NCBI GenBank assembly: GCA_963757125.1 | Contig: CAVWQP010000002.1 | Coordinates: 275,558-339,557 of the forward strand | Length of the DNA: 64,000 bases | Source of the DNA: CAVVSD01 sp963757125 | GTDB taxonomy: Bacteria > Actinomycetota > Thermoleophilia > Solirubrobacterales > Solirubrobacteraceae | Reading direction: 5' to 3' | Shown here: positions 1-7,107 of the stretch, piece by piece | Layout of the letters: each line of letters opens with the position of its first letter | How positions within the stretch are numbered: the stretch's first letter is position 1 | Translations under genes and position numbers: made by a program | Notes under the pieces: generated by a model | What the model was told of the DNA's origin: nothing | Seen by the model: only the letters and a program-made list of their open reading frames with translations | Database searches by the model: none

Positions 1-1
1 C

Positions 2-571
2 GCCGGTGACGACCTCGCGGTGCTCGACACGGCGCTCGGCAAGGTCGGCTCGCTGTGCTGCTGGGAGCACCTCCAGCCGCTGACCCGGTACGCCATGTAC
101 AGCAAGGGCGAGCAGGTGCACTGCGCGGCGTGGCCGACGTTCTCCCTCTACGCCGGCATGGCCTACGCGCTCGGCCCGGAGGTCAACATGGCCGCGAGCC
201 GCATGTACGCCGTGGAGGGCGGCTGCTACGTGCTCGCCGCCTGCGCGGTCGTCGGCGAGAGCGCCCACGAGCTGTTCTGCGACACGCCCGACAAGGCCCA
301 GATGCTCGGCCGCGGCGGCGGCCACGCGATGATCTTCGCGCCCGACGGGCGCGAGCTCGCCGAGCCGCTCGATCCGTCGGAGGAGGGCCTGCTGTTCGCC
401 GACATCGACCTGGGGATGATCGCGCTGGCCAAGGCCGCCGCGGACCCGGTCGGCCACTACGCGCGGGCCGACGTGACGCGCCTGTACCTCAACTCCTCGC
501 CGCTGCCGCGGGTGGAGGAGCTGCGGCCGGCGATGGCCGCGCCCGTCGAGGAGGACGTCGAAGTGGTCTAG
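2..571 (+). CDS. Nitrilase family amidohydrolase, C-terminal part (5' end outside window)
   Basis: Open in frame from base 2, so the start lies upstream of the window. The visible part holds the nitrilase motif CWEH at bases 59-70, whose Cys is the nucleophile of the Glu-Lys-Cys triad; the Glu and Lys would be upstream. The segments AAWPTFSLY, NMAASRMYAVEGGCYVLAA and GGHAMIFAPDGRELAEP match the C-terminal half of aliphatic nitrilases and cyanide hydratases, which convert nitriles to carboxylates and ammonia in the cytoplasm. The stop codon overlaps the stop of the convergent epimerase gene in a shared CTAG. Substrate cannot be told. Confidence 0.9.
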   Translation, partial: AGDDLAVLDTALGKVGSLCCWEHLQPLTRYAMYSKGEQVHCAAWPTFSLYAGMAYALGPEVNMAASRMYAVEGGCYVLAACAVVGESAHELFCDTPDKAQMLGRGGGHAMIFAPDGRELAEPLDPSEEGLLFADIDLGMIALAKAAADPVGHYARADVTRLYLNSSPLPRVEELRPAMAAPVEEDVEVV

Positions 572-978
572 ACGTCGGGCGCCGGCTGCACGAGCTCGGT
601 GAGCACGTGGCCGGTGCCGTCGGGCTCGAGGAACGCGATGCGCGAGCCCCGGACGCCGGTCCGGGGCTCCGTGTCGATGAGGCGCATGCCCTCGTCCGCC
701 AGGCGGGCCATCTCGGCCTCGATGTCCCTGGTGACGTAGGCGACGTGGTGCAGGCCCGGGCCGTGCTCGGCGAGGTAGCCGGAGATCATCGCGTCGTCGC
801 GCACCGGCGCGAGCAGCTCGACGTGGCTCTCGCCGATCCCGAGCAGCACGAGCTCCAGGCCGGGTCCCTCGGCGATCTCGCGGTGGACGAGCGCCATCCC
901 GAACTGCTGCTCGTAGAGCGCGATCGCGGCGTCGAGGTCGTCGACGGCGATGCCGATGTGGTCGATCCTGATGAGCAT
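568..978 (-). CDS. mce: Methylmalonyl-CoA epimerase (VOC fold)
   Basis: A 136-residue protein, the usual length for this family. It opens with IDHIGIAVDDLD and contains ESHVELLAP and GPGLHHVAYVT, which carry the His/Glu metal ligands of the vicinal-oxygen-chelate fold. The enzyme interconverts (R)- and (S)-methylmalonyl-CoA between propionyl-CoA carboxylase and methylmalonyl-CoA mutase. The gene lies 4 bases after the upstream minus-strand gene at 983-1369, so the two are probably cotranscribed. No mutase is visible nearby. Confidence 0.9.
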   Translation of the reverse strand: MLIRIDHIGIAVDDLDAAIALYEQQFGMALVHREIAEGPGLELVLLGIGESHVELLAPVRDDAMISGYLAEHGPGLHHVAYVTRDIEAEMARLADEGMRLIDTEPRTGVRGSRIAFLEPDGTGHVLTELVQPAPDV

Positions 979-982
979 CTCG

Positions 983-1369
983 CTACTCCGACTGTCGTCC
1001 GAGGATGGCCAGGAACCGCTCGATCCGGCGCCGTTCGTCGTCGGTGAGGCCGGCGCCGGTGTCCACGAGGAGCGTCATCGGGCCGCGGTCGCGCGCCCAT
1101 CCGCGGGCGGCGTCGCTGAACTCCGGCGCGATCCATACGAGCGGCAGCGACGCCGCGTAGGCGATGACCGTGTCCTCCTGGGCGCCGGCGCTGTCCTCGG
1201 ACCGCACGACGCGGACCGTCGGGGCATCGAGCCGGTGGGCGACGACGTTGACGGCGTCCAGGCCGCCGCTGTCGACGAGCAGCGCGACCTCGCCGTCGCG
1301 CAGCATGTCCAGCGACCAGCCGTCGAGCGCGGCAGGGACGCAGACCATCCTGAACAGCGCATCGCTCAT
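983..1369 (-). CDS. Conserved hypothetical protein, 128 aa, upstream of mce
   Basis: I do not recognise a family. The protein is soluble and moderately acidic, with no signal peptide or membrane segment. It has a hydrophobic core (EVALLVDSGGLDAVNVVAHRL) and a charged helical C-terminus (LTDDERRRIERFLAILGRQ). It is immediately upstream of mce on the same strand. A TAGGTT box on the minus strand (1384-1379) lies 9 bases before the ATG and could be the promoter of a two-gene unit. A link to acyl-CoA metabolism would rest only on position. Confidence 0.7.
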   Translation of the reverse strand: MSDALFRMVCVPAALDGWSLDMLRDGEVALLVDSGGLDAVNVVAHRLDAPTVRVVRSEDSAGAQEDTVIAYAASLPLVWIAPEFSDAARGWARDRGPMTLLVDTGAGLTDDERRRIERFLAILGRQSE

Positions 1370-1399
1370 GGGAGCGGCAACCTACCCGAGATCCGTCCG

Positions 1400-1405
1400 T
1401 ATCCT
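1400..1405 (+). promoter_or_regulatory. Candidate -10 box (TATCCT) for the gene at 1414
   Basis: TATCCT fits the actinobacterial TANNNT -10 consensus and ends 8 bases before the GTG at 1414. Transcription would start at or next to the start codon, giving a leaderless or nearly leaderless mRNA. Confidence 0.4.
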
Positions 1406-1413
1406 CAGAGACG

Positions 1414-2376
1414 GTGCCCAGCTTCTGCCGTCACAACCGCTTCATCCAGAACTGCCCGATCTGCCGTGAGCCCGAGCCGGAGCGCCGCGTCCCGCGCAGC
1501 AGCTCCTCCGGCACGCGCTCGACAGCGTCGCGGCCGAGCACGTCCTCCTCGCGGGCCCGGTCCTCCGGCTCGCGCTCGAGCGGCGGCGTGCGCGTGCGTC
1601 AGCTCGCACGCGCGGTCGACGACGGCTATCGCAGCGGACTGGTCCCGGGGCTGAAGGCGTCGGCCGACGCCGAGCGGCTGGCCGACGAGATCGCGTTCGC
1701 GGCGACGCGCCTCGCGCAGCTCGCGACCGACCCGCCCGGCACGTACGCCGAGGCGGCGCTCGAGGCCGACCGCGAGGAAGGGCTGTGGCTCGCGTTCCTC
1801 ACGGCCGTCGTCTGCCCCGAGGAGGGCGAGGACCCGTTCGCGGGCGTCCGCACCGCGCACGTCACCTGGGCGAGCGGCGAGCTGCCCGACCTCTCCGCCG
1901 TGCCGCGGGGGCTGCGGTCCTCCGGCGACGCGCGCACGCTCACCGCGTACCGCGCGTGGGCCGCGCGAGCAGGCTCCCAGCAGGCCGCGCTGGCCGGCGA
2001 GACGGCGTGGACGCCCCAGCGGCGCTTCGACCGCGTGTTCGAGCGGCTCGCGCTGCCGGGGGTCGACCGCGGCGTTCGCTACGACTTCCTGGTCACGGCG
2101 GGGCGCCTGGGCCTCGCGGACGTCCAGGGGGCGGCGATGCACTTCGGCGACGACGCGACGACCCTCGCCGCGAAGCGCGTGTTCGGCATCGGCGACCCGA
2201 TCCTGCTCTCGCGCCGCGCGAACGAGCTCGCCGAGGAGGCCGGGGTTCCGGTCGAGGCGCTCGACCTCGCGCTCTTCAACTGGGGCCAGCCCAGCGGCGG
2301 CCGGGTCACGATGGGCGCGGGCGAGGCGTCGCCCGAGCTCCGCGCGGCGGCCGGCGCCGCCCTCGACGCTCAGTAG
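1414..2376 (+). CDS. Conserved hypothetical protein with N-terminal Cys/His motif and DNA-glycosylase-like C-terminus
   Basis: A 320-residue protein in three parts. Residues 1-20 carry FCRHNRFIQNCPICRE, a Cys-His-Cys-Cys cluster that could bind zinc. Residues about 25-58 are a Ser/Arg-rich linker. The rest is a helical domain ending in RRFDRVFERLALPG and later DDATTLAAKRVFGIGDPILL, which resembles helix-hairpin-helix glycosylase folds. I recall this layout from the alpha-glutamyl/putrescinyl thymine pyrophosphorylase clade 3 family; that assignment is from memory and tentative. The start is GTG 1414, behind a TATCCT box. The end overlaps the convergent holin-like gene by 7 bases. Confidence 0.75.
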   Translation: MPSFCRHNRFIQNCPICREPEPERRVPRSSSSGTRSTASRPSTSSSRARSSGSRSSGGVRVRQLARAVDDGYRSGLVPGLKASADAERLADEIAFAATRLAQLATDPPGTYAEAALEADREEGLWLAFLTAVVCPEEGEDPFAGVRTAHVTWASGELPDLSAVPRGLRSSGDARTLTAYRAWAARAGSQQAALAGETAWTPQRRFDRVFERLALPGVDRGVRYDFLVTAGRLGLADVQGAAMHFGDDATTLAAKRVFGIGDPILLSRRANELAEEAGVPVEALDLALFNWGQPSGGRVTMGAGEASPELRAAAGAALDAQ

Positions 2377-2750
2377 CGCTCGCGGCGCGTCTCGCGCCGC
2401 CGGTCGTCGGGCTTGGGCGCGAGCGCCTGCACGAACGCATTGACCGCCCAGACGATGATCGTCGCGCCGACGTAGGTCCAGAAGCCGTCGATCTGGAAGC
2501 CGTGGACGATCCACGACGTGAGCAGCAGCATCACGAGGCTCACGAAGAACAGGGCGATGCCCAGCGTCAGCACGATCACCGGGAGCGCGAGGAAGGTGAG
2601 GAACGGCTTGACGAGCCAGTTGGCGATCGTCAGCACCAGTGCCGCGAGCAGCAGGTTCTGCCACTCGCCGCCGTAGGTCACGCCGTCCAGGAGCTTCGAG
2701 GCCACCCAGATCGCGGCGACGTTGCCGATGAAGCGGACCAGCAGGATCAT
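2370..2750 (-). CDS. Phage holin family 4 superfamily IV membrane protein
   Basis: A 126-residue protein with four predicted membrane helices (about residues 5-20, 30-48, 52-80 and 88-110) and a short charged tail. The pattern LLDGVTYGG, LVLTIANWLVKPFLTFLALPVIVLTLG and IDGFWTYVGATII is typical of the chromosomal 4-TMS holin-like family (PF04020 type) found widely in bacteria. Despite the name there is no phage context here. The true role is unknown. A TAGGGT box on the minus strand (2765-2760) is 9 bases upstream of the ATG. Confidence 0.88.
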   Translation of the reverse strand: MILLVRFIGNVAAIWVASKLLDGVTYGGEWQNLLLAALVLTIANWLVKPFLTFLALPVIVLTLGIALFFVSLVMLLLTSWIVHGFQIDGFWTYVGATIIVWAVNAFVQALAPKPDDRRRETRRERY

Positions 2751-2769
2751 CGCCCGCCGACCCTACTCG

Positions 2770-2775
2770 TAGGCT
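2770..2775 (+). promoter_or_regulatory. Candidate -10 box (TAGGCT), leaderless start at 2782
   Basis: TAGGCT ends exactly 6 bases before the GTG start of the methyltransferase, so the expected transcription start falls on the start codon. A minus-strand TAGGGT box for the divergent holin-like gene lies only 5 bases away. Confidence 0.45.
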
Positions 2776-2781
2776 CCGGTC

Positions 2782-3417
2782 GTGGACCTCGTCGACCCTC
2801 GCGCCGAGCGCTACGCCTCGGCGCACACCACGCCGCACCCGCCCGCCACCGCAGCGGCTGCCGCCTGGACCGATGCGAACTCCGGCTCGCCCCAGATGGC
2901 GAGCGCGCTCGTGGAGAGCCGGCTGCTGGCCGCACTCGTGCGGGTCGGCGACGCGCGTCGCGTGCTCGAGGTGGGCACCTTCACGGGCGTCGGCGCGCTC
3001 GCGCTCGCCGAGCGGATCGCGCCCGGCGGCACCGTGATCACGATCGAGTCCGACCCGGCGCGTGCCGAGGTCGCACGCCGGCACATCGAGGCCAGCCCGC
3101 TCACCGATCGCATCGACCTGCGCGTCGGCGACGCCCGCGAGCTCGTCGCGGAGCTGGAGGGCCCGTTCGACCTCGTCTTCCTCGATGCCTGGAAGCCCGA
3201 CTACATCGACTACTACGAGGCGGTCGTGCCGAAGCTGTCCGACCGCGGCGTCCTCGTCGCCGACAACGTCCTCGCGCGCGGCCAGGTCCTCGAGGGCGGC
3301 AGCGATCGCGGCCACGTGCTGCAGGCATTCAACGAGCACGTGCAGTCCGACCCGCGGGTCGACAACGTGCTGCTGACGGTCGGCGACGGCCTCATGCTCG
3401 CCTGGCGCACCGCCTGA
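2782..3417 (+). CDS. Class I SAM-dependent O-methyltransferase
   Basis: A 211-residue soluble enzyme of the catechol/caffeoyl-CoA O-methyltransferase type (PF01596). The SAM-binding motif RVLEVGTFTGVGALALAE lies near residue 55-73, an acidic residue follows (VITIESDPARAEVAR), and the metal/substrate region reads DLVFLDAWKPDYIDYY with DNVLARG following. It transfers a methyl group from SAM to a hydroxyl of an unidentified small molecule. GTG 2782 was chosen because it follows TAGGCT by 6 bases and gives the family's usual N-terminus. Confidence 0.9.
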   Translation: MDLVDPRAERYASAHTTPHPPATAAAAAWTDANSGSPQMASALVESRLLAALVRVGDARRVLEVGTFTGVGALALAERIAPGGTVITIESDPARAEVARRHIEASPLTDRIDLRVGDARELVAELEGPFDLVFLDAWKPDYIDYYEAVVPKLSDRGVLVADNVLARGQVLEGGSDRGHVLQAFNEHVQSDPRVDNVLLTVGDGLMLAWRTA

Positions 3418-3436
3418 CCGCGACAATCGCCGTGCG

Positions 3437-3661
3437 ATGGCGGAGCAGCGCGGCGACACCGGAGGGCGGCCATCGGGCGACTGGACGCGCGCGAACCTCG
3501 CGATCGCCGTCGGCTGGGCGGCGCTCGCGGTCGTGTTCGGGGCCTACGCGATCGTCCGCGAGAGCATCGGCGCGGGCGTGCTGACCCTCGTCGTGATGTG
3601 GTGCATGCGGCTCGCGTGGGTCCTCGCGTGGCGCGGGGAGGAGGACGAGGAGGCGGGGTGA
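3437..3661 (+). CDS. Small membrane protein, 74 aa
   Basis: A charged N-terminus is followed by two hydrophobic stretches (LAIAVGWAALAVVFGAYAIV and GVLTLVVMWCMRLAWVLAWR) and a glutamate-rich tail, so it is probably a two-helix inner-membrane protein. No family was recognised. A sequence just downstream (3696-3854) encodes a clear paralogue of its second half, in another frame and without a start. The gene begins 19 bases after the methyltransferase. Confidence 0.6.
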   Translation: MAEQRGDTGGRPSGDWTRANLAIAVGWAALAVVFGAYAIVRESIGAGVLTLVVMWCMRLAWVLAWRGEEDEEAG

Positions 3662-3695
3662 GGGGCGCCCAAAGTCGAGGGGTTCCCCCGTTTCG

Positions 3696-3854
3696 ATCAC
3701 GTTCGGCGCCTACGCCATCGCGCAGCGCAGCGTCGGCGCGTTCCTCATCGGCCTCGCCGTCATCGCCGTCCTGCGCACCGCGTGGCAGGCCGCGTGGGGC
3801 GACGACCCGGCCCCCGAGCGCGACGCGCAGCGCGACATCTCCTTCCTCCCATGA
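3696..3854 (+). pseudogene. Truncated paralogue of the 3437-3661 membrane protein
   Basis: Read in the frame of base 3699, the sequence gives TFGAYAIAQRSVGAFLIGL followed by AVIAVLRTAWQAAWGDD and a stop at 3852-3854. This aligns with VFGAYAIVRESIGAGVLTL and VVMWCMRLAWVLAWRGE of the preceding gene. No start codon exists in this frame between that gene's stop and the homologous part, and the N-terminal half is missing. It looks like a tandem duplicate that lost its 5' end. A base error joining it to a start is less likely. Confidence 0.55.
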
Positions 3855-3908
3855 TCGCCGCCTGCCCATGCGGCCTCCGCGTCTGCGGGGTGCTCAAGTC
3901 GCGCACCC

Positions 3909-5117
3909 GTGACGCCGACGACAAGCAGTGGGGAACCACGCTTGATCGACATCGGCATCACACAGAGCACGCGCATGGGCCGCGTGGGAAGCAGCACGGC
4001 GGACGACCCGCGGACCGCGGGTCGCGAGGCCGTCGACGCTGCGCTCGGCGGCGTCCCCGCGCGTGACGGCGACCTCGTCCTGCTCTTCGCGTCGGTCCGC
4101 TACGACCTGCACGCCCTCCACGCCGCCGCGGTCGAGCACGCCGCACCCGCCCGCGTGGTCGGCGCCTCGACGGCCGGCGCGTTCGCGGGCGCCGCGAGCG
4201 TCGAGCGTGGCTGCGTCGCCGCGCTGCTGCCCGGCGAGCGCCTGTCCTTCGGCATCTCCCACGTCGAGTGGGACCCCGCCGACCCGGCCGGATCCGCGCG
4301 GACGGCGGCGGACGTCGCCCGCACCCGCGCGGGCGAGAGCCGCGACCACTCCGCGCTGCTGCTCCTCGCCGACGGCCTGAGGGCCCATGGTCGGGAGTTC
4401 GCCCGCGGCGTCTACGACGTCACGAGCGCGCTCGTGCCGGTCGTCGGCGGCGCCGCCGCCGACGACATGGAGGGCCGCGAGACGTGGACGTTCGCCGACG
4501 GCGTCGCGCGCACCCACGGGATCGCAGCGATCTGGATCGACTCCGACCTGCCGATCGGCGTCGCCGCCGGCCACGGCTTCCGCCCGGTCGGCTGCCCGCA
4601 CGTCGTCACGAAGGTCGACGGCCGGGACGTGCTCGAGCTCGACGGGCGCCCCGCGCTGGAGATCTACCTCGGCGAGCTGGGCGGGCGCCTCCCGCACAGC
4701 GTCGCCATGCAGCCGCACCACGTCCCGTCGCACCCGCTGGGCGCGATCACGGTCAGCGGCCACCACGACCTCTTCCCCGTCGCCCCGTCGGGCACCGGCC
4801 TGGCCGCCCGGACCGAGGTGCCCGAGGGCACGCTCGTCGAGGTGATGTGCACCGACGTGCGGGGCCTCGTCGGCGGCGCCCGCCGCGCCGGCCTGGACGC
4901 CGTCGCCCAGCTCGTGGCCCCGCCGCGCCTTGCGCTCGCGTTCTCCGGCGTCGACCGCGTGCCGCTGCTCGGCGGATGCAGCGCGGCGCAGACCGCCGGG
5001 CTGCTCGAGGGCCTGGACGGCGCGCCGCTCGCCGGCTTCCACGCCTACGGCGAGTTCGCCCGCCGGATCGGCCCCGGCGGCTTCCACATGACCTCGGTCT
5101 CGGTGCTGGCGCTGTGA
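3909..5117 (+). CDS. FIST N/C domain sensory protein
   Basis: A 402-residue cytoplasmic protein with a FIST N domain (about residues 20-215, including VVGASTAGAF and VPVVGGAAADD) and a FIST C domain (about 230-395, including LELDGRPALEIYLGEL and LGGCSAAQTAG). FIST domains are predicted small-ligand sensors usually found next to signalling output domains. Here the stop overlaps the start of a GAF-GGDEF-HD protein by 4 bases, so the pair is probably translated together and works in one pathway. The start is GTG 3909; TTG 3942 is a plausible alternative that begins at the conserved core. Confidence 0.88.
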   Translation: MTPTTSSGEPRLIDIGITQSTRMGRVGSSTADDPRTAGREAVDAALGGVPARDGDLVLLFASVRYDLHALHAAAVEHAAPARVVGASTAGAFAGAASVERGCVAALLPGERLSFGISHVEWDPADPAGSARTAADVARTRAGESRDHSALLLLADGLRAHGREFARGVYDVTSALVPVVGGAAADDMEGRETWTFADGVARTHGIAAIWIDSDLPIGVAAGHGFRPVGCPHVVTKVDGRDVLELDGRPALEIYLGELGGRLPHSVAMQPHHVPSHPLGAITVSGHHDLFPVAPSGTGLAARTEVPEGTLVEVMCTDVRGLVGGARRAGLDAVAQLVAPPRLALAFSGVDRVPLLGGCSAAQTAGLLEGLDGAPLAGFHAYGEFARRIGPGGFHMTSVSVLAL

Positions 5118-7075
5118 GCGACGAGCTCGACATCCTGCAGCGCCGGAACGACGAGCTGCGCGAGCGCGTGGACAACGCCGAGCGCAACACCGCCCGCACG
5201 CTGCTGCGGGCGACGCGCCTCGCGCAGGTCATCTCCGCCCTTGGCCAGGACATGGAGCTCGACGTCATCGTCGAGCGCGCCGCGATCGAACTCGGCGAGC
5301 TGTTCGGCGCCGACGTCGCGCTGCTCAGCCTCGGCCCCGACGAGGCGCTGGCCATCGCCGGCCACTACGGAGTGCGGCCGCGCGATCTGCCGGAGCGCAC
5401 GTTCGGGCTGCCCGAGCTCTCCACCGGGGCGCACGTCCGCATCGGTCCCGCCGACGACGTCCCCGTCCCGCTGTTCCTGTGCCGCTACGGCGCCAAGCAC
5501 GTCGCGTGGGCGCGACTCGTCGTCGGCGACGAGTCGCTCGGCCACCTGACCCTCGTACGCCGTGCGGAGCATCCCTTCGAGCGCACCGACGCCGACGAGC
5601 TGCGCGCCATCGCCTACCGGATCGCGCTCGCGATCGAGAACGGCCGACTGCACCGCCGGATGTCCGACCAGCTCGTCCGCCTGCGCCGCCTGCACGACAT
5701 CACGACCGAGCTGGCGGGCACGATCGAGCTCGACACGATCGGCCGCCGGGTCGCGGAGGTCCTCGTCAGCGAGGTCCCGGTCCGGGCCTGCACGCTGTCG
5801 ATCGAGCGGCTCGGCGCGTTCGACACGCTGAGCTGCGCGGGCGCCGCGGGCCCCGACGCCGAGTGGCAGGACATCGCCCTCCAGGCCGCGGGCATCTCGG
5901 TCGGCCGGGTCGCCATCGCCGGCGCGCCTGCCGAGGGCACCGAGGCGCGCGAGACGCTGGACCACCTCCTCGGCATCGCCGCGCTCGCGCTGGAGAAGGC
6001 GCTGCTCTACGAGCGCAGCCGGGAGCAGGCGCGGCGCGACTCGCTCACCGGGCTGCTCGCGCACCAGGCGTTCCAGGAGCGTCTCGAGGGCCTCATCGCC
6101 GACGGCGAGCCGTTCTGCCTCGCGCTCATCGACATCGACGACTTCAAGCAGGTCAACGACCTGCACGGACACCTCGTCGGCGACGAGACCCTGCGCCGCG
6201 TCGCCAAGACGATGCGCCTCCACGCGCGCGTCTCCGACGACCTCTTCCGGATCGGCGGCGAGGAGTTCTGCGCCGTCCTGCACGACGTCGGCGCAGAGGA
6301 GGGCCTCGAGATCGCCGAGCGGCTGCGCACGTGCGTCGCCGGGGCCACCGAGGGGCTCCCTGTGACGGTGAGCATCGGCCTCGCCGCGCATCCCGAGCAC
6401 GGGATCGTGCGCGACGAGCTGCTCGCGACCGCGGACGTCGCCCTCTACGCCTCCAAGCGGTCGGGCAAGAACCGCACGTCGGTCGCCGGCGCGGACATCG
6501 CCCCTTCGGCGCCGCCGAGCGACCGCGCCGTGCGGCTCACGCTCCTGCACCAGAAGGACCCGGCGACGGTGGTGCACAGCACCGAGGTCGCGACGCTCGC
6601 GGTCGAGGTCGCCCGCCGCCTGGGCGTCGAGGACGAGCGCCTCGCCGACCTGCGCACCGCCGCGCGGCTGCACGACGTCGGCAAGATCGCGGTCGCCGAC
6701 GAGATCCTCCACAAGCCCGGCCCGCTCGACGACGAGGAGCTGCGCCAGGTGCGCGTCCACCCGCTGGCGGGCGCGTCGCTGCTGCGGGCGTGGGGCCTCG
6801 CCGCCCCCGCGCGGTTCGTCGAGGAGCACCACGAGCGCGTCGACGGCACCGGCTACCCCCACGGCCTGGCGGGCGAGGACCTCGCCCTGGAGAGCCGCAT
6901 CCTGCAGGCGGCGGACGCCTTCACCGCCATGACCGAGGACCGCCCGTACCGCAGCGCGCTCCCGCGCGCCGAGGCGATGGCAGAGCTCGAGCGTGGCAGC
7001 GGCAAGCAGTTCGACCCCGCCGTGGTCGACGCGCTCCTGCAGGTCCTGGCCGCGCCGGTCGCCCAGCCGGCCTGA
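5114..7075 (+). CDS. GAF-GAF-GGDEF-HD-GYP cyclic-di-GMP signalling protein
   Basis: A 653-residue soluble protein. The order is an N-terminal coiled coil (1-30), two GAF-like sensor domains (about 40-170 and 195-295), a GGDEF domain (300-460) and an HD-GYP domain (475-645). The cyclase motif is RIGGEEF, preceded at the correct distance by RVSD, a product-inhibition I-site. The hydrolase motifs HDVGKI and HHERVDGTGYP are intact. It can therefore in principle both make and degrade c-di-GMP. The GTG start at 5114 overlaps the FIST stop, making FIST a likely input partner. No membrane segment is present. Confidence 0.92.
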   Translation: MSDELDILQRRNDELRERVDNAERNTARTLLRATRLAQVISALGQDMELDVIVERAAIELGELFGADVALLSLGPDEALAIAGHYGVRPRDLPERTFGLPELSTGAHVRIGPADDVPVPLFLCRYGAKHVAWARLVVGDESLGHLTLVRRAEHPFERTDADELRAIAYRIALAIENGRLHRRMSDQLVRLRRLHDITTELAGTIELDTIGRRVAEVLVSEVPVRACTLSIERLGAFDTLSCAGAAGPDAEWQDIALQAAGISVGRVAIAGAPAEGTEARETLDHLLGIAALALEKALLYERSREQARRDSLTGLLAHQAFQERLEGLIADGEPFCLALIDIDDFKQVNDLHGHLVGDETLRRVAKTMRLHARVSDDLFRIGGEEFCAVLHDVGAEEGLEIAERLRTCVAGATEGLPVTVSIGLAAHPEHGIVRDELLATADVALYASKRSGKNRTSVAGADIAPSAPPSDRAVRLTLLHQKDPATVVHSTEVATLAVEVARRLGVEDERLADLRTAARLHDVGKIAVADEILHKPGPLDDEELRQVRVHPLAGASLLRAWGLAAPARFVEEHHERVDGTGYPHGLAGEDLALESRILQAADAFTAMTEDRPYRSALPRAEAMAELERGSGKQFDPAVVDALLQVLAAPVAQPA

Positions 7076-7080
7076 GCCCG

Positions 7081-7101
7081 ACCGCCGGCCGGCGGTAGCA
7101 T
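7081..7101 (+). promoter_or_regulatory. 16-bp perfect palindrome overlapping a -10 box
   Basis: ACCGCCGGCCGGCGGT (7081-7096) is a perfect palindrome. Its last T begins TAGCAT (7096-7101), a TANNNT -10 box ending 6 bases before the ATG at 7108. The palindrome would sit in the promoter spacer, fitting a repressor operator, but it could also help terminate the upstream gene. Confidence 0.4.
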
Positions 7102-7107
7102 CGCCCG

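Noticed and set aside
2370..2750. Holin-like gene as a sign of a prophage
   Set aside because: The 4-TMS holin-like family is a common chromosomal membrane family. No integrase, terminase, capsid, lysin or attachment site is nearby.
1405..3459. A 684-codon open frame on the minus strand, and similar very long frames at 5045-6862, 33513-35516, 35656-37587 and 40762-43218
   Set aside because: They lie opposite well-recognised genes, have Arg/Gly/Ala/Pro-rich low-information translations and exist because stops are rare in such GC-rich DNA. Only their ends that coincide with recognised families were kept.
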